From: Candidatus Omnitrophota bacterium
Lineage (GTDB): Bacteria > Hinthialibacterota > Hinthialibacteria > Hinthialibacterales > Hinthialibacteraceae
Direction: 5' to 3'
Assembly (NCBI GenBank): GCA_003598175.1
Contig: QZKN01000051.1
Span: 1-48,083, forward strand
DNA length: 48,083 nt
Part shown: in pieces, positions 26,798 to 35,811 of the stretch
Position numbering within the stretch: position 1 is the stretch's first letter
Layout: each line of letters begins with the position of its first letter
Program-made: the position numbers and the translations under genes
Notes under the pieces: generated by a model
The model's database searches: none
Seen by the model: the letters and a program-made list of their open reading frames with translations, nothing else
What the model was told of the DNA's origin: nothing

Positions 26798-26855
26798 GAA
26801 ATCCCAAATAAAAATGTATTTTTAGCAGGGAGACAGGCGCGCCCGTCCGATTCGT

Positions 26856-27536
26856 TCATCGAAAAAGATGAAACTTAAAAATGAAATAAATGGCGGAAAT
26901 CCCGTCTCTCCACGTGATTTTTTTACCTTCGGAATAATCCCGCCCATAATAGGAAATGGGAACCTCATAGACGCGGCATCCCAGTTTGGCCACTTTCGCC
27001 GTCACTTCCGGCTCCATCCCGAATCGGTGCGCTTCGATGGTGATTTTTTTGATCACATCGGTGCGAAACGCTTTGTAACAGGTTTCCATATCGGAAAGGT
27101 TCAAGTTCGTCAACATATTGGAAAGCAGGGTCAAGAATTTGTTCCCCACGTAATGCCAGAAATAAAGCACCCGCTGTTCCACGCCGCGGAATCTCGAACC
27201 GTAGACGACATCCGCCTTGTCCATCACGATCGGCTTGATCAAGCGCGCATAGTCTTCGGGATCGTATTCCAAATCCGCGTCCTGAATGATGACGATATCG
27301 CCGGCAACGTGTTGCAAACCCGTACGAATCGCCGCTCCCTTCCCCTGATTTTTTTCATGAAAGAAAATCCGGACCTGATCGTGCTGAAATTGGTCGAGAA
27401 AGTCGCGCGTTCCATCGGCGGAACAGTCATCAACGATGATCAATTCTTTCGCCGTTTTTTCTTGCAAGACTTTTTGGATGATTTCCTCGATCGTGTTTTT
27501 TTCGTTATAAACCGGCATGACAACCGACAAGAGCAT
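26856..27536 (-). CDS. GT2 family glycosyltransferase (polyprenyl-phosphate mannosyl/glucosyl-transferase-like)
   Basis: A 226-residue GT-A fold enzyme with SVVMPVYNEKNTIEEIIQKV at the start, IIVDDCSADGTRDFL, KNQGKGAAIRTGL, the DxD-type metal motif in IQDADLEYDPEDYARLI, and DMETCYKAFRTDVIKKI. This is the DPM1/dolichol-phosphate-mannose-synthase type that loads a sugar from a nucleotide onto polyprenyl phosphate on the cytoplasmic face. No C-terminal membrane helices, so it must meet its lipid at the membrane surface. Adjacent to the GT-C gene. The sugar is not predictable. Confidence 0.9.
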   Translation of the reverse strand: MLLSVVMPVYNEKNTIEEIIQKVLQEKTAKELIIVDDCSADGTRDFLDQFQHDQVRIFFHEKNQGKGAAIRTGLQHVAGDIVIIQDADLEYDPEDYARLIKPIVMDKADVVYGSRFRGVEQRVLYFWHYVGNKFLTLLSNMLTNLNLSDMETCYKAFRTDVIKKITIEAHRFGMEPEVTAKVAKLGCRVYEVPISYYGRDYSEGKKITWRDGISAIYFIFKFHLFR

Positions 27537-27632
27537 ATGGGATTCCTTCTCGATAAGGGTTTCGTCAGATTATAAAGAACACGACTGACTACGCAAGGAT
27601 TACAACTCCTCGCCTCTATTATAATTAGGGAA

Positions 27633-29228
27633 CTATAGCGGAAGAAGTATCGTAAAGGTGGCGCCCTCGGCGGTGTTTTGGGACACCACGACTTTTCCTT
27701 TATGTTCCTCGATCATGCGCCGCGTCATCGGCAGTCCCAAACCGGTACCGCTCTGTTTGGTCGTGTGAAACGCCTTGAACAGGTTCGGCAACTCGGTTTG
27801 GGGAATTCCCGGCCCCGAATCCGTGACATCGATGGCGAATTGTCCCTCCTCCATCCGCAGTTCCACGGTGATGACGCCGTCTTTGGGGGTGGCGTCCAAT
27901 GCATTTAACAAAAGGTTTAAGATCGCCTGTTCGATTCGTTCCCGATCCACCTGCACCACCGGCTGCAACACGTGGACTTTTTTTTTCAGGGTCACCCGCT
28001 GTTGGCGGATGCGATGGCGCAAAAGGCGCAAGACGCGATCCACGATCGATTCGATATTGTGCGGTTGCAGATCCAAGGGCCGGCTGCGGGCCAAATGCAG
28101 CAAATCCTTGACTAACGTATTCAAATCACTGATTTTCTGGGCGACGACATCCAGATCGTGGGAAAAATCCTCCGTATCGGGCGGCGAGGATTTCCAGGAA
28201 TGAATCAGCATGTTGATCACCGCCAGCGGATTGCGAATTTCGTGCGCCAAACCCGCGGCCAGTTCTCCCAGCGTCGATAATTTCGCCGAGACCTGCAGTT
28301 GCTCTTCCATCGCCAGCATCTGCTCGTGGACGCGCACGTTCGTGATCGCAATCGCGACATGATCGGCGAAGGTCTGCAACAATTCCATTTCCGAACGCTG
28401 CCACCGCCTCGGCGAGGTCGAATAAATATTCAACACGCCGAGAGCATTCTGCTTGAAGGTGATCGGCGCGGCCATGAGAGCGGTTACCCCTTCTCGCCGG
28501 GCAAACGCCTTGTGCATGTAAAACGGTTCGTCAAATACGTTTTCCAGCTGGATGATTCGATTTTCGCAAACGACTCGGCCTAAAATCGATCCGGTCAACG
28601 GCACGTTGGGTTTATCCAGGTAATCGAGACTGCATCCATAGGCCGTGATCATCTCCAATTCATTCTTTGACGGATCCACCAACATCAACGAACTCATCTT
28701 GGCGCGAAAGAGAAGCGTGGCCTGCTCGACCACATTCAATAAAACCCGATCCAGGTCCAGCGACGCGGATATCGCGCCGGCGATGTTAAACAAAAATGAC
28801 AACGGCCGAGATTGTTCCGCAACCAAAAAGTCAATCCATCCATGAAATAGCGCGGCGGATCGTTTTTTGACGGATTCCATCAAATGATCGCAGGATGGAT
28901 TCACTTCCGCGTGATAGCATAGCACAACCGCGCCGATGGTGTTTTCTCCACTGCTGATTGGAACCGCGATCAAGTGTTCTTTGCCGCCCATGCCCGAATC
29001 GTCGGAAAAAGAAAATGGGATAGTCGCATCCCGCAGGCGTTGAATGGTGTGAGGATCGTGAATCTGAGAGCGCCAATAGCGTTCGCGGCTTTTTTGTTCC
29101 CCCGCGGTGGCGCATAACGTCAGGTTATTCATCGTGGGATACGCCAAATAATACAGCGCGGCCTGATCGCAGCCGCTCTCGCCGCATACTTTTTGTAATA
29201 TATCCTCTGGTGTTTTTTCGTCGGACAT
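27633..29228 (-). CDS. GAF-domain sensor histidine kinase
   Basis: A cytoplasmic 531-residue kinase without membrane segments. Two GAF-like domains (about 5-130 and 150-300) precede a HisKA domain with His329 in GELAAGLAHEIRNPLAVINM and a HATPase domain with N box NLLLNALDATP, G1 DSGPGIP and G2 GTGLGLP. The GAF domains probably sense a small ligand or redox cue; no haem or chromophore cysteine is evident. No response regulator gene is adjacent, so its partner is unknown. It is divergent from the DUF4870 gene. HK family membership is certain, the signal is not. Confidence 0.93.
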   Translation of the reverse strand: MSDEKTPEDILQKVCGESGCDQAALYYLAYPTMNNLTLCATAGEQKSRERYWRSQIHDPHTIQRLRDATIPFSFSDDSGMGGKEHLIAVPISSGENTIGAVVLCYHAEVNPSCDHLMESVKKRSAALFHGWIDFLVAEQSRPLSFLFNIAGAISASLDLDRVLLNVVEQATLLFRAKMSSLMLVDPSKNELEMITAYGCSLDYLDKPNVPLTGSILGRVVCENRIIQLENVFDEPFYMHKAFARREGVTALMAAPITFKQNALGVLNIYSTSPRRWQRSEMELLQTFADHVAIAITNVRVHEQMLAMEEQLQVSAKLSTLGELAAGLAHEIRNPLAVINMLIHSWKSSPPDTEDFSHDLDVVAQKISDLNTLVKDLLHLARSRPLDLQPHNIESIVDRVLRLLRHRIRQQRVTLKKKVHVLQPVVQVDRERIEQAILNLLLNALDATPKDGVITVELRMEEGQFAIDVTDSGPGIPQTELPNLFKAFHTTKQSGTGLGLPMTRRMIEEHKGKVVVSQNTAEGATFTILLPL

Positions 29229-29411
29229 GATTTAATGATCAAACAGAGTATTCACGTTGCGCCGGCTTCAATCCGGTTTCAGTCAAAAAATTGGGCTTCC
29301 TGAATGTAGGGGAATTGATTGTGACGTCCCCTTTACTATAGGTTCAACGTGGAATCTCTCAAGGGTGGAAACGACGCCATCCTTATCACCCCTGCAAAAT
29401 AAGGAATCAGT

Positions 29412-29780
29412 ATGGAAAACCTGTTTGAAACCAACGTCGATTTCTCTGCGGACGAGCGTTTTTGGGCGTCCTGTTGCCATCTGTCCGCGTTCGCCTTTTT
29501 TTTCCTTCCTTTTATCGGCCATATTCTTGCTCCGGTCGTCATCTGGATGCTCAAGCGCCGTGAATCGTCGTTCATCGACAGGCAGGGCAAGGAAGCGCTC
29601 AGTTTTCAAATGAGCGTCACCATTTACGCTATTCCCTGCCTGTTTCTCGTGATATTCGTGGTGGGGTACGTTTTGCTGCTTATGTTGTTCGTTTTTTGGG
29701 TTATTTCCATGATCGTCGCCGCCATCAAGGCCAATGACGGCATCCATTACCATTACCCCCTCACGATTCACTTTTTTTGA
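29412..29780 (+). CDS. DUF4870 membrane protein
   Basis: A 122-residue protein with about three hydrophobic helices, starting DERFWASCCHLSAFAFFFLP, then VVIWMLKRRESSFIDRQGKE and ALSFQMSVTIYAI, the DUF4870 pattern (Tic20-like small membrane proteins). Function is unknown. AAGGAAT seven bases before the ATG supports the start. The alpha/beta hydrolase gene begins 33 bases later. Confidence 0.88.
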   Translation: MENLFETNVDFSADERFWASCCHLSAFAFFFLPFIGHILAPVVIWMLKRRESSFIDRQGKEALSFQMSVTIYAIPCLFLVIFVVGYVLLLMLFVFWVISMIVAAIKANDGIHYHYPLTIHFF

Positions 29781-29812
29781 ACATTTTATCACTCCATTCG
29801 AGGAGAGGAACC

Positions 29813-30940
29813 ATGACCGGTAAGACATTTTCCCTATTCTTCGTGTTCTTTTTTATTCTGAATCCAGTCATCTTCGCGCAGCCCGCCGTTGACCTCGCCC
29901 AATCTCTCGAAAACCGCAATAACCAATACGCCGATACGCTCGAGCAGTATTTCCGCGACCTGCTGGTCGACCAATATCCGCAGCGGTCCGAAAAACTGTG
30001 GCGGCGATCTTACGAAAGCATCGACGACTTCCTGCAAAGCGTCGAATCCAATCGCCAGGCGTGGCGCAGAATCCTCAATCCCCCCGATTTTCAGAAAACC
30101 GGCGACCTGCAGAGAACTCCTTATGCGCCGTTACATGACATCGAAGCGGAATGGCTTACTCTGCCGCTCGGTCCGATGAATGCCGAAGCCATTCTCGCCA
30201 TCCCCCATGACGCCACTTCTCCGGTTCCGCTTGTGATCGCCCAACACGGGATCGGCAGCACACCGGAACGTGTATTCGGGCTGCTCGACGATGGCGACGC
30301 CTATCATCAATACGGGCGCGAACTGCTGAAGGCGGGCTATGCCGTTCTCGCCCCTTTCAACCTGCGTAGTGTGGAGAAACGCAACCGCATCGAGCGCCTC
30401 GCGCGGCTGGCCGACACCACCCTGCCCGGCATCGAATTCACCCGCATCCATCGCCTGCTCACCGAAGTACTCAAGGACGAACGCATCGACGCGGAAAAAG
30501 TGGGGATGTGGGGTCTCAGTCTGGGCGGCATGGCCACCATGTTCTGGACGCCGCTGGAGCCGCGCATCAAAGTCGCTATCGTCGCCGCGTGGTTCAATCA
30601 CCGTACCAACAAAATGGTCATTCCCGACGAACGCTACAGTTGCTTTCTCGAAACCACCGAAGAGCACGCCTTTTTCCGCGGCTGGCTGACTTATTTCTCC
30701 GATTACGACGTCGTTAGTCTTATCTGTCCCCGTCCGCTTCTCATCCAGGCCGGCAAGCAAGACCGCATCGCGTGGTGGCCGCAGATCATCGAGGAATTTA
30801 CTTTATCGATGGCGCATTACGAGCGGCTTGGCATTTTGGAGCGGATTGATCTGGATTTGCATGAAGGCGGGCATGAAGTGATGGTGGAATCGGGGGTGGA
30901 GTTTTTGGATCGGTGGCTGAAGGAATTGAATTCACAGTAA
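29813..30940 (+). CDS. exported alpha/beta hydrolase (dienelactone-hydrolase-like)
   Basis: A 375-residue protein with a signal peptide (KTFSLFFVFFFILNPVIFAQ, cut near residue 22) that sends it to the periplasm or outside. The hydrolase fold is shown by PLVIAQHGIGSTPERVFG, nucleophile motif WGLSLGGMAT, the acid in LIQAGKQDRIAWWP and the catalytic His in LHEGGHEVM. An additional N-terminal helical region (about 25-110) precedes the fold, as in acetyl xylan esterase-like or uncharacterised peptidase-like hydrolases. The ATG at 29813 follows GAGGAGAGGAACC and is preferred to the TTG at 29777. Substrate unknown. Confidence 0.88.
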   Translation: MTGKTFSLFFVFFFILNPVIFAQPAVDLAQSLENRNNQYADTLEQYFRDLLVDQYPQRSEKLWRRSYESIDDFLQSVESNRQAWRRILNPPDFQKTGDLQRTPYAPLHDIEAEWLTLPLGPMNAEAILAIPHDATSPVPLVIAQHGIGSTPERVFGLLDDGDAYHQYGRELLKAGYAVLAPFNLRSVEKRNRIERLARLADTTLPGIEFTRIHRLLTEVLKDERIDAEKVGMWGLSLGGMATMFWTPLEPRIKVAIVAAWFNHRTNKMVIPDERYSCFLETTEEHAFFRGWLTYFSDYDVVSLICPRPLLIQAGKQDRIAWWPQIIEEFTLSMAHYERLGILERIDLDLHEGGHEVMVESGVEFLDRWLKELNSQ

Positions 30941-31022
30941 AAATTTTCCTATTTCGGACAGATGGATTTCAGTCTATTTTCGTAACCATCAATCGTGGAA
31001 TCGTTTTCCATGTTGAAAATGG

Positions 31023-31235
31023 TTATGGATAATCATCATTTTCCGGATTGCCATACCGTGAAATCCACCAATGCAGCCCCCAAATATCGCTCACAGCGAG
31101 TAACAAAACGATACCGATCAACCAGAGATTGAAGAAACCGAAAAAGAAATGCGCCAGTAAAATATACACGATCAGATAAAAACCGATCGCCATAGTCGAG
31201 CATTTGATCCATTCTCGTTTTTTGGTTGCGTCCAT
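31023..31235 (-). CDS. small two-helix membrane protein, hypothetical
   Basis: A 70-residue protein beginning MDATKKREWIKCSTMAIGFY with two hydrophobic stretches (YLIVYILLAHFFFGFFNLWL and IGIVLLLAVSDIWGLHW). The start at 31235 is chosen as the ATG giving a normal N-terminus; an upstream ATG at 31259 adds eight residues. It lies 103 bases downstream of the membrane phosphatase-superfamily gene. Not recognised. Confidence 0.6.
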   Translation of the reverse strand: MDATKKREWIKCSTMAIGFYLIVYILLAHFFFGFFNLWLIGIVLLLAVSDIWGLHWWISRYGNPENDDYP

Positions 31236-31338
31236 GGCTCCCAACACTCCCCAATGCAAATTATCATCCGGTTATCGTATGAAAGCATTCCCGGTTCGGC
31301 CGCAATCGAATTTGCTCATATTAAACCAGACAATTTTT

Positions 31339-33174
31339 TCAAATGTAACCCAATCGACGCAACCGTTCCTTCAAATTTTCGTCGTCGATTTCCATTTCCA
31401 TCTTCAGTGGTTCGAAGGGAGCGTATTGATCGACATAGCGAGGCGTGTGGTTTTCAAGAAAACGTTCAGTAAAAGCCTCAGAAAGAATGTTGCCTTCCAA
31501 TTCTCGGCTGATGGGGAGATCGAGCAGGTATAGCAGGGTGGGAGCGATGTCGAGAAGGCCTACGTTCGCGACTCTTCCGTCGTTTTTGAATGCCGGACCG
31601 TTGAGAATGAGGATTCCGTCGAGCTCATGGCAGCCGGAGAACGTGCGGGAGAAGAAAAAGCGGGAGGTCGGGAAGGATTTGCCATCGATCAGTATTTGTT
31701 CGCAAGTAAGGATGGGAGAATCGGGATTCCAACTCAACGAAAAATTCGTTTGCAGAGTGATCTGCCCGTTTTCATTGACTTCCACGGTAAAAACCGGATA
31801 TTCCTCTCCTTTAAAATGGATGGATTCCATTCTTTTTACGAGAGCCGGGATTTCATTTTGGTTTATATTGTCCGGCTCCAAAATTACCTGGCGCAGGACC
31901 GTGCTGTAATGAAAGGATCGATCCACGCGCAAGGTTTTCAGCAGTTTTTGAATATCGAGAAAGAATTGGCGGGGCAGGGCCGTGTCGGCTTTCATGCCGT
32001 GGTCGGAGAGGACAACGATATTGGCGGCGGGATTGAGGCGATCGAGAATACGCCCAATGGCGCGATCTGCTTCCCGGTAATAATTCTTGATGACATCGGC
32101 GAATTGCGATGATGTTGGTTCAAGTTCGGGGAAATCATCGGGGGCCATTTCACGCCAAAAACGGTGGGCCAGTTTATCGGTTCCGTAGAGCGTAAAGGTT
32201 GCCACGTCGGGAGAATGGCGTCGTTGCAGGGCGAGAAACAGATCGGTTTGCAGTCGGACTTCGGCGAGTATTTTATGCGCGAATCGTTCCTCTTCCGAAA
32301 GGCCGGTTTTGTCATACAGATAAAAGCCCATCAATCGTTCCATGCCGCGCAGTTGAGCGCCGAGATGGGCGCATTGCCATAAGGAACGGAACGGGTGAAC
32401 GGCGCCGCCGAAACGATCCTGTTCGAGGTTGAGTTCCTGCACGCAGGCGTAGCGGGAAGGATACGTCTCCGGCGTTTTTGCCATCCACGACGGAATGACA
32501 AATTGAAAATACGGCTCCGGCGGCCAGGACAGCAGCCACGAATATAAACCGACGCTGATATCGTTCTCCACGCAGACGTCCCAAATTCGCTTGGATTGTA
32601 AATCCGCTTTGGTGGAGAGAAAACCCGTGATTCCGTGCGTTTCCGGCGATACGCCGGCGGCGATGGAAGTCCACAAGCTGGGCGAGCGCATGGGTTCGAG
32701 ACTGCGCAAAGGACCGCGCATACCTGTTGCGCATAGTTTTTGGAGATTGGTTACTATTCCGGCATTCATCCAGGGATCGAGGATATCCCACGTTGCTCCA
32801 TCCAGGCCGATAATGAGCAACGATGGAGAATGAGAGTCATTAAGACGCCGGTTGTGTTGCGCGGCTATGATAAACAGTGTGAAATAAATGAAAAAAACGC
32901 TGATTAGAATCGCGACAAAGGTTTTCCGATTTCCCAACCAATGGATGAGAGTCCACGAGAAAAGTCTTACGCGATGGTTCGGAGCAAGGAAACGCCCGAC
33001 CGCCCAACCCACGAGAAATAACGCCGAAGCGGGAAACAAGGAAAGCAAAATCAGAAGAATCGGAACGCCATCCGTGAAAGACGGATTGGACTGGCTGATC
33101 CACACGCATAGGAAAGCGGGAATTACGAACGGAATGAGCAGACAACAGCGGATCAATGAGAGCATATTTTTCAA
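31339..33174 (-). CDS. membrane-anchored alkaline-phosphatase-superfamily protein (type I phosphodiesterase-like)
   Basis: A 611-residue protein with three N-terminal membrane helices (about 5-27, 38-62, 85-105) then a large outside domain. Metal-site motifs are LLIIGLDGATWDILDPWM (Asp125), the RSPSLWTSIAAGVSPETHG segment that carries the nucleophile region, FTLYGTDKLAHRFW and VVLSDHGMKADTAL. This is the PF01663-like phosphodiesterase/nucleotide pyrophosphatase fold; in envelopes such enzymes may transfer or remove phospho-alcohol groups on glycans or lipids. The first codon is TTG at 33174, an ATG follows three codons later, and neither has a clear ribosome binding site. It follows lepB by 29 bases. 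Substrate unknown. Confidence 0.85.
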   Translation of the reverse strand: MKNMLSLIRCCLLIPFVIPAFLCVWISQSNPSFTDGVPILLILLSLFPASALFLVGWAVGRFLAPNHRVRLFSWTLIHWLGNRKTFVAILISVFFIYFTLFIIAAQHNRRLNDSHSPSLLIIGLDGATWDILDPWMNAGIVTNLQKLCATGMRGPLRSLEPMRSPSLWTSIAAGVSPETHGITGFLSTKADLQSKRIWDVCVENDISVGLYSWLLSWPPEPYFQFVIPSWMAKTPETYPSRYACVQELNLEQDRFGGAVHPFRSLWQCAHLGAQLRGMERLMGFYLYDKTGLSEEERFAHKILAEVRLQTDLFLALQRRHSPDVATFTLYGTDKLAHRFWREMAPDDFPELEPTSSQFADVIKNYYREADRAIGRILDRLNPAANIVVLSDHGMKADTALPRQFFLDIQKLLKTLRVDRSFHYSTVLRQVILEPDNINQNEIPALVKRMESIHFKGEEYPVFTVEVNENGQITLQTNFSLSWNPDSPILTCEQILIDGKSFPTSRFFFSRTFSGCHELDGILILNGPAFKNDGRVANVGLLDIAPTLLYLLDLPISRELEGNILSEAFTERFLENHTPRYVDQYAPFEPLKMEMEIDDENLKERLRRLGYI

Positions 33175-33203
33175 CTTGGTTATATCGACGTTTGGCAGCC
33201 GCG

Positions 33204-33878
33204 TCAGGGAAGCGCGCTGAAGAAACGGTCGAAACGTGGGCGGTAGTAATTTTCCGGATCGACGGACAGCACCACCGCCGGCGCTTTGCCAATGATGCGG
33301 CGACGGTCCACGAAACCAAAGAACCGCGAATCGTAACTGTTGTCGCGATTGTCGCCCATCATGAAGTATTGATCGACGGGGATTTCAATCGGGTCGAACG
33401 AACGGATGGAAAATTTGCCGGGCGTTGTCATGACGGAATGACGCCGATCGCCCAGGATTTCGTTGGAAATGGAATCGTTGTCGGAGGCGTCGGAACCGCC
33501 GGATTCATAAGCGATCGGTTTGCCGTTGAGGAACAGGCGATTGTCTTTCATTTCGATCACGTCGCCGGGGATGCCAACGACGCGCTTGACCAGTCGTTTT
33601 TGATCCGCGGGAGAAAAGAACACGACGATATCGCCTCTCTCCGGATCCCCCCATTCGAGCAAATGAAAGGTGGTAAAGGGAATCTTGAGGTCATACGCGA
33701 TTTTATTGACAAAAATACGGTCTCCCTCCAGAATGGTCGGCCGCATCGAGCCGGACGGCACATCGTTCCAATCGGCCAGCGCGGAACGGAAGGAGGTGAC
33801 GATGATGAGAATGAAGAGGAATGGTTTCACCCATTCCTGCCAGAAGGTTTTTAGTCGGGATTTCCATTGAGGGTTCAT
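33204..33878 (-). CDS. lepB: signal peptidase I
   Basis: Cuts signal peptides from exported proteins at the outer face of the cytoplasmic membrane. The 224 residues contain one N-terminal membrane helix (FLFILIIVTSFRSALADW), Ser44 in VPSGSMRPTI and Lys98 in RLVKRVVGIPGD, and the C-terminal MMGDNRDNSYDSRFFGFV box. The ATG at 33878 is preferred because GAGGA lies five bases upstream; the upstream ATG at 33890 overlaps that signal. It heads a unit with the membrane phosphodiesterase-like gene and the small membrane protein. Confidence 0.96.
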   Translation of the reverse strand: MNPQWKSRLKTFWQEWVKPFLFILIIVTSFRSALADWNDVPSGSMRPTILEGDRIFVNKIAYDLKIPFTTFHLLEWGDPERGDIVVFFSPADQKRLVKRVVGIPGDVIEMKDNRLFLNGKPIAYESGGSDASDNDSISNEILGDRRHSVMTTPGKFSIRSFDPIEIPVDQYFMMGDNRDNSYDSRFFGFVDRRRIIGKAPAVVLSVDPENYYRPRFDRFFSALP

Positions 33879-34095
33879 TGGATTCCTCATATACTCTCTT
33901 TCACAGTTGGTCGAAATGATGAAAAATCATATTCAGGTGATGCTTTTCCATAGTGTACGTGTATTTCGTTTGAAAAGTAACTCTGGTACGGATTCTATGG
34001 CGAAGTAATAGCGACGTTACTCTGCGCTGATTGTGAGGCGGGGAAACCGTTCACGGATATCAAACGTAAGAGGAATTCGTTGATAGGAAAATGCC

Positions 34096-34119
34096 GGAGC
34101 GCGGACGTCCCGTCCGCAT
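34096..34119 (+). repeat. REP-like palindrome, copy 2
   Basis: GGAGCGCGGACGTCCCGTCC then GCAT; GCGGAC pairs with GTCCGC around GTCCC. Matches the minus-strand copy at 23305-23329 in layout. Confidence 0.6.
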
Positions 34120-34130
34120 TTTCTTGGATA

Positions 34131-34190
34131 GAGCAGGCGTCCCCACCTGCGTTATCCATGCAAGCGAGGACGCTTGCTTTACCCACGTAT
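34131..34190. repeat. inverted pair of a second REP-like unit
   Basis: GAGCAGGCGTCCCCACCTGC at 34131-34150 and, on the opposite strand, the unit at 34160-34190 (GTGGGTAAAGCAAGCGTCC then TCGCTTGC). The two units point toward each other. The 34160-34190 unit and the copy at 43637-43667 also share the flank ACCCACGTAT. Confidence 0.6.
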
Positions 34191-34337
34191 GTATGTTCGA
34201 TGGTTACATTCATCCTGCTGTTTTTTGTGGGAAATGAAACACGCATATTGTCATGCGTGGGGGAATGTAGTATCTTGGCGGGAATGGGAGTCGTATCCTG
34301 GTTTATTACTCTTATTATACAATTCCAAGTTATTCTT

Positions 34338-35798
34338 ATGCAAAACCGAACCATTCCCCGCCGAAAACCTTTACGCGCGACCATCGGCATATTCGGCGTC
34401 GGACATTACGCCTATTGGCCGCAGTTCGAAGGCCTATTGGATGAGTTGAAAGCGAAACAAAGCCGCCTGGCGCAAAAAGTGCAAGCGCATGGCGTCGAGG
34501 TCATCGACTTCGGCATCGTCGACGATGCCCGGGGCGCGTATGCTCTTTTACCGAAGTTGCAGGCGGCCGAATTGGATTTGATTTTTTGTGATATGGTGAC
34601 GTACGCCACGTCCAGCACCTTCGGCGTCATCATCAAAACTATCGATATCCCCATCGTTTTGGTGGCGTTGCAGCCGTTGCGCGCGATGGATTATTCCAAT
34701 GCGTCCACCTATATGCAACTCTGCAACGACGATTTTTGTTCGGTGCCCGAATTCACCGGCGTGGCGATTCGTATGGGAAAGAAAGCGCCTGATTGCATTC
34801 TCGGCACGCTGGAGAATGATCCCGTCGCCGACGCGGAACTCGCCGAGTATTGCCAAATCGCCAAAGTGCTGCACGACCTGAAACGCGCGCGAATCGGGCA
34901 AATGGGGCATGTGCTCGAATCCATGCTCGATATGCATGCCGATCCCACGCAATTCACCGCCCAGTTCGGATGCCATATCGTGCAAACGGAGCCGCACGAT
35001 GTTTATCGGTTCTATCGGGATGTGACGGAGCCGGAAATCCGGATCGAAGCGGAAAAAATACTGGGGTTTTTCGATACACCCGATCCCCAATCCGATCCGA
35101 TCACGCGAAAATTGACCGAGGAAGATTTAACCACCGCCGCCCGCGTGTCTGTCGCGCTCAATAAATTCATTGAAAAGAAAAAACTGGACGGTCTGGCGTA
35201 TTATTATGAAGGCGAACCGTATTCGGAACTGCGCACGGTGGTCACCAACTTCATCGTCGGCAATTCGTTGCTGATTGCGGCCGGTTTTCCGATGTGCGGC
35301 GAACTCGATTTGAAAACCTGCATCGCCATGCTAATCATGGACCGGCTCGACATCGGCGGGAGTTTCGCCGAGTTTCATCCCATTGATTTCAACGAAGGCT
35401 TCGTGCTCATCGGGCATGATGGACCGCATCACATCAACATCGCGGAAGGGCGGCCGGTGTTGCGCAGTTTGTTGAAATATCACGGCAAACCCGGCGCGGG
35501 CGCCAGCGTCGAGTTCAAAATCCGGGAAGGGCCGATCACCATGTTAAGCATTTCCTCGACGTACGAAGGAAAATTCAAATTCGTGCTGGCCGAAGGCGAA
35601 TCGGTTCAGGGTCCGATTCCGCCGACCGGCAACACCAACACGCGCGGTTTTTTCAAACCGGAGGTGCGCACGTTTTTAAAACGGTGGGTTGCGGAAGGTC
35701 CCACGCACCATTTCGCGCTGGGGATCGGGCATCATGCGGAAACCATCCGAAAAATCGCAAATTATCTCGATCTGGAAGCGGTGATCGTATCGGAGTAA
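34338..35798 (+). CDS. L-fucose/L-arabinose isomerase-like protein
   Basis: A 486-residue cytoplasmic protein of the fucose/arabinose isomerase superfamily (COG2407/2160-like), which interconverts aldoses and ketoses with a metal. Glu322 (GELDLKT), Glu345 (FAEFHPID), His360 (LIGHDGPHH) and His465 (GIGHHAE) fall at spacings like those of the E. coli AraA metal ligands Glu306, Glu333, His350 and His450; the correspondence is my inference. The start is the ATG at 34338 (MQNRTIPRRKPLRATIGIFG), since the frame before it is repeat DNA. A symporter gene follows after 13 bases, so the pair probably imports and isomerises a sugar. Which sugar is not readable. Confidence 0.85.
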   Translation: MQNRTIPRRKPLRATIGIFGVGHYAYWPQFEGLLDELKAKQSRLAQKVQAHGVEVIDFGIVDDARGAYALLPKLQAAELDLIFCDMVTYATSSTFGVIIKTIDIPIVLVALQPLRAMDYSNASTYMQLCNDDFCSVPEFTGVAIRMGKKAPDCILGTLENDPVADAELAEYCQIAKVLHDLKRARIGQMGHVLESMLDMHADPTQFTAQFGCHIVQTEPHDVYRFYRDVTEPEIRIEAEKILGFFDTPDPQSDPITRKLTEEDLTTAARVSVALNKFIEKKKLDGLAYYYEGEPYSELRTVVTNFIVGNSLLIAAGFPMCGELDLKTCIAMLIMDRLDIGGSFAEFHPIDFNEGFVLIGHDGPHHINIAEGRPVLRSLLKYHGKPGAGASVEFKIREGPITMLSISSTYEGKFKFVLAEGESVQGPIPPTGNTNTRGFFKPEVRTFLKRWVAEGPTHHFALGIGHHAETIRKIANYLDLEAVIVSE

Positions 35799-35811
35799 GC
35801 AAACAACACTC

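Larger units (their letters stand above)
33879..34337. other. 459-base intergenic region with REP-like palindromes
   Basis: Divergent region between lepB and the sugar isomerase. It contains three related palindromes (34096-34119, 34131-34150, 34160-34190). The isomerase frame stays open upstream to 34080, but that stretch is repeat DNA, and no protein is supported. Confidence 0.6.

Noticed and set aside
34080..34337. An 86-codon upstream extension of the sugar isomerase.
   Set aside because: It runs through REP-like palindromes and the family begins at the ATG at 34338.
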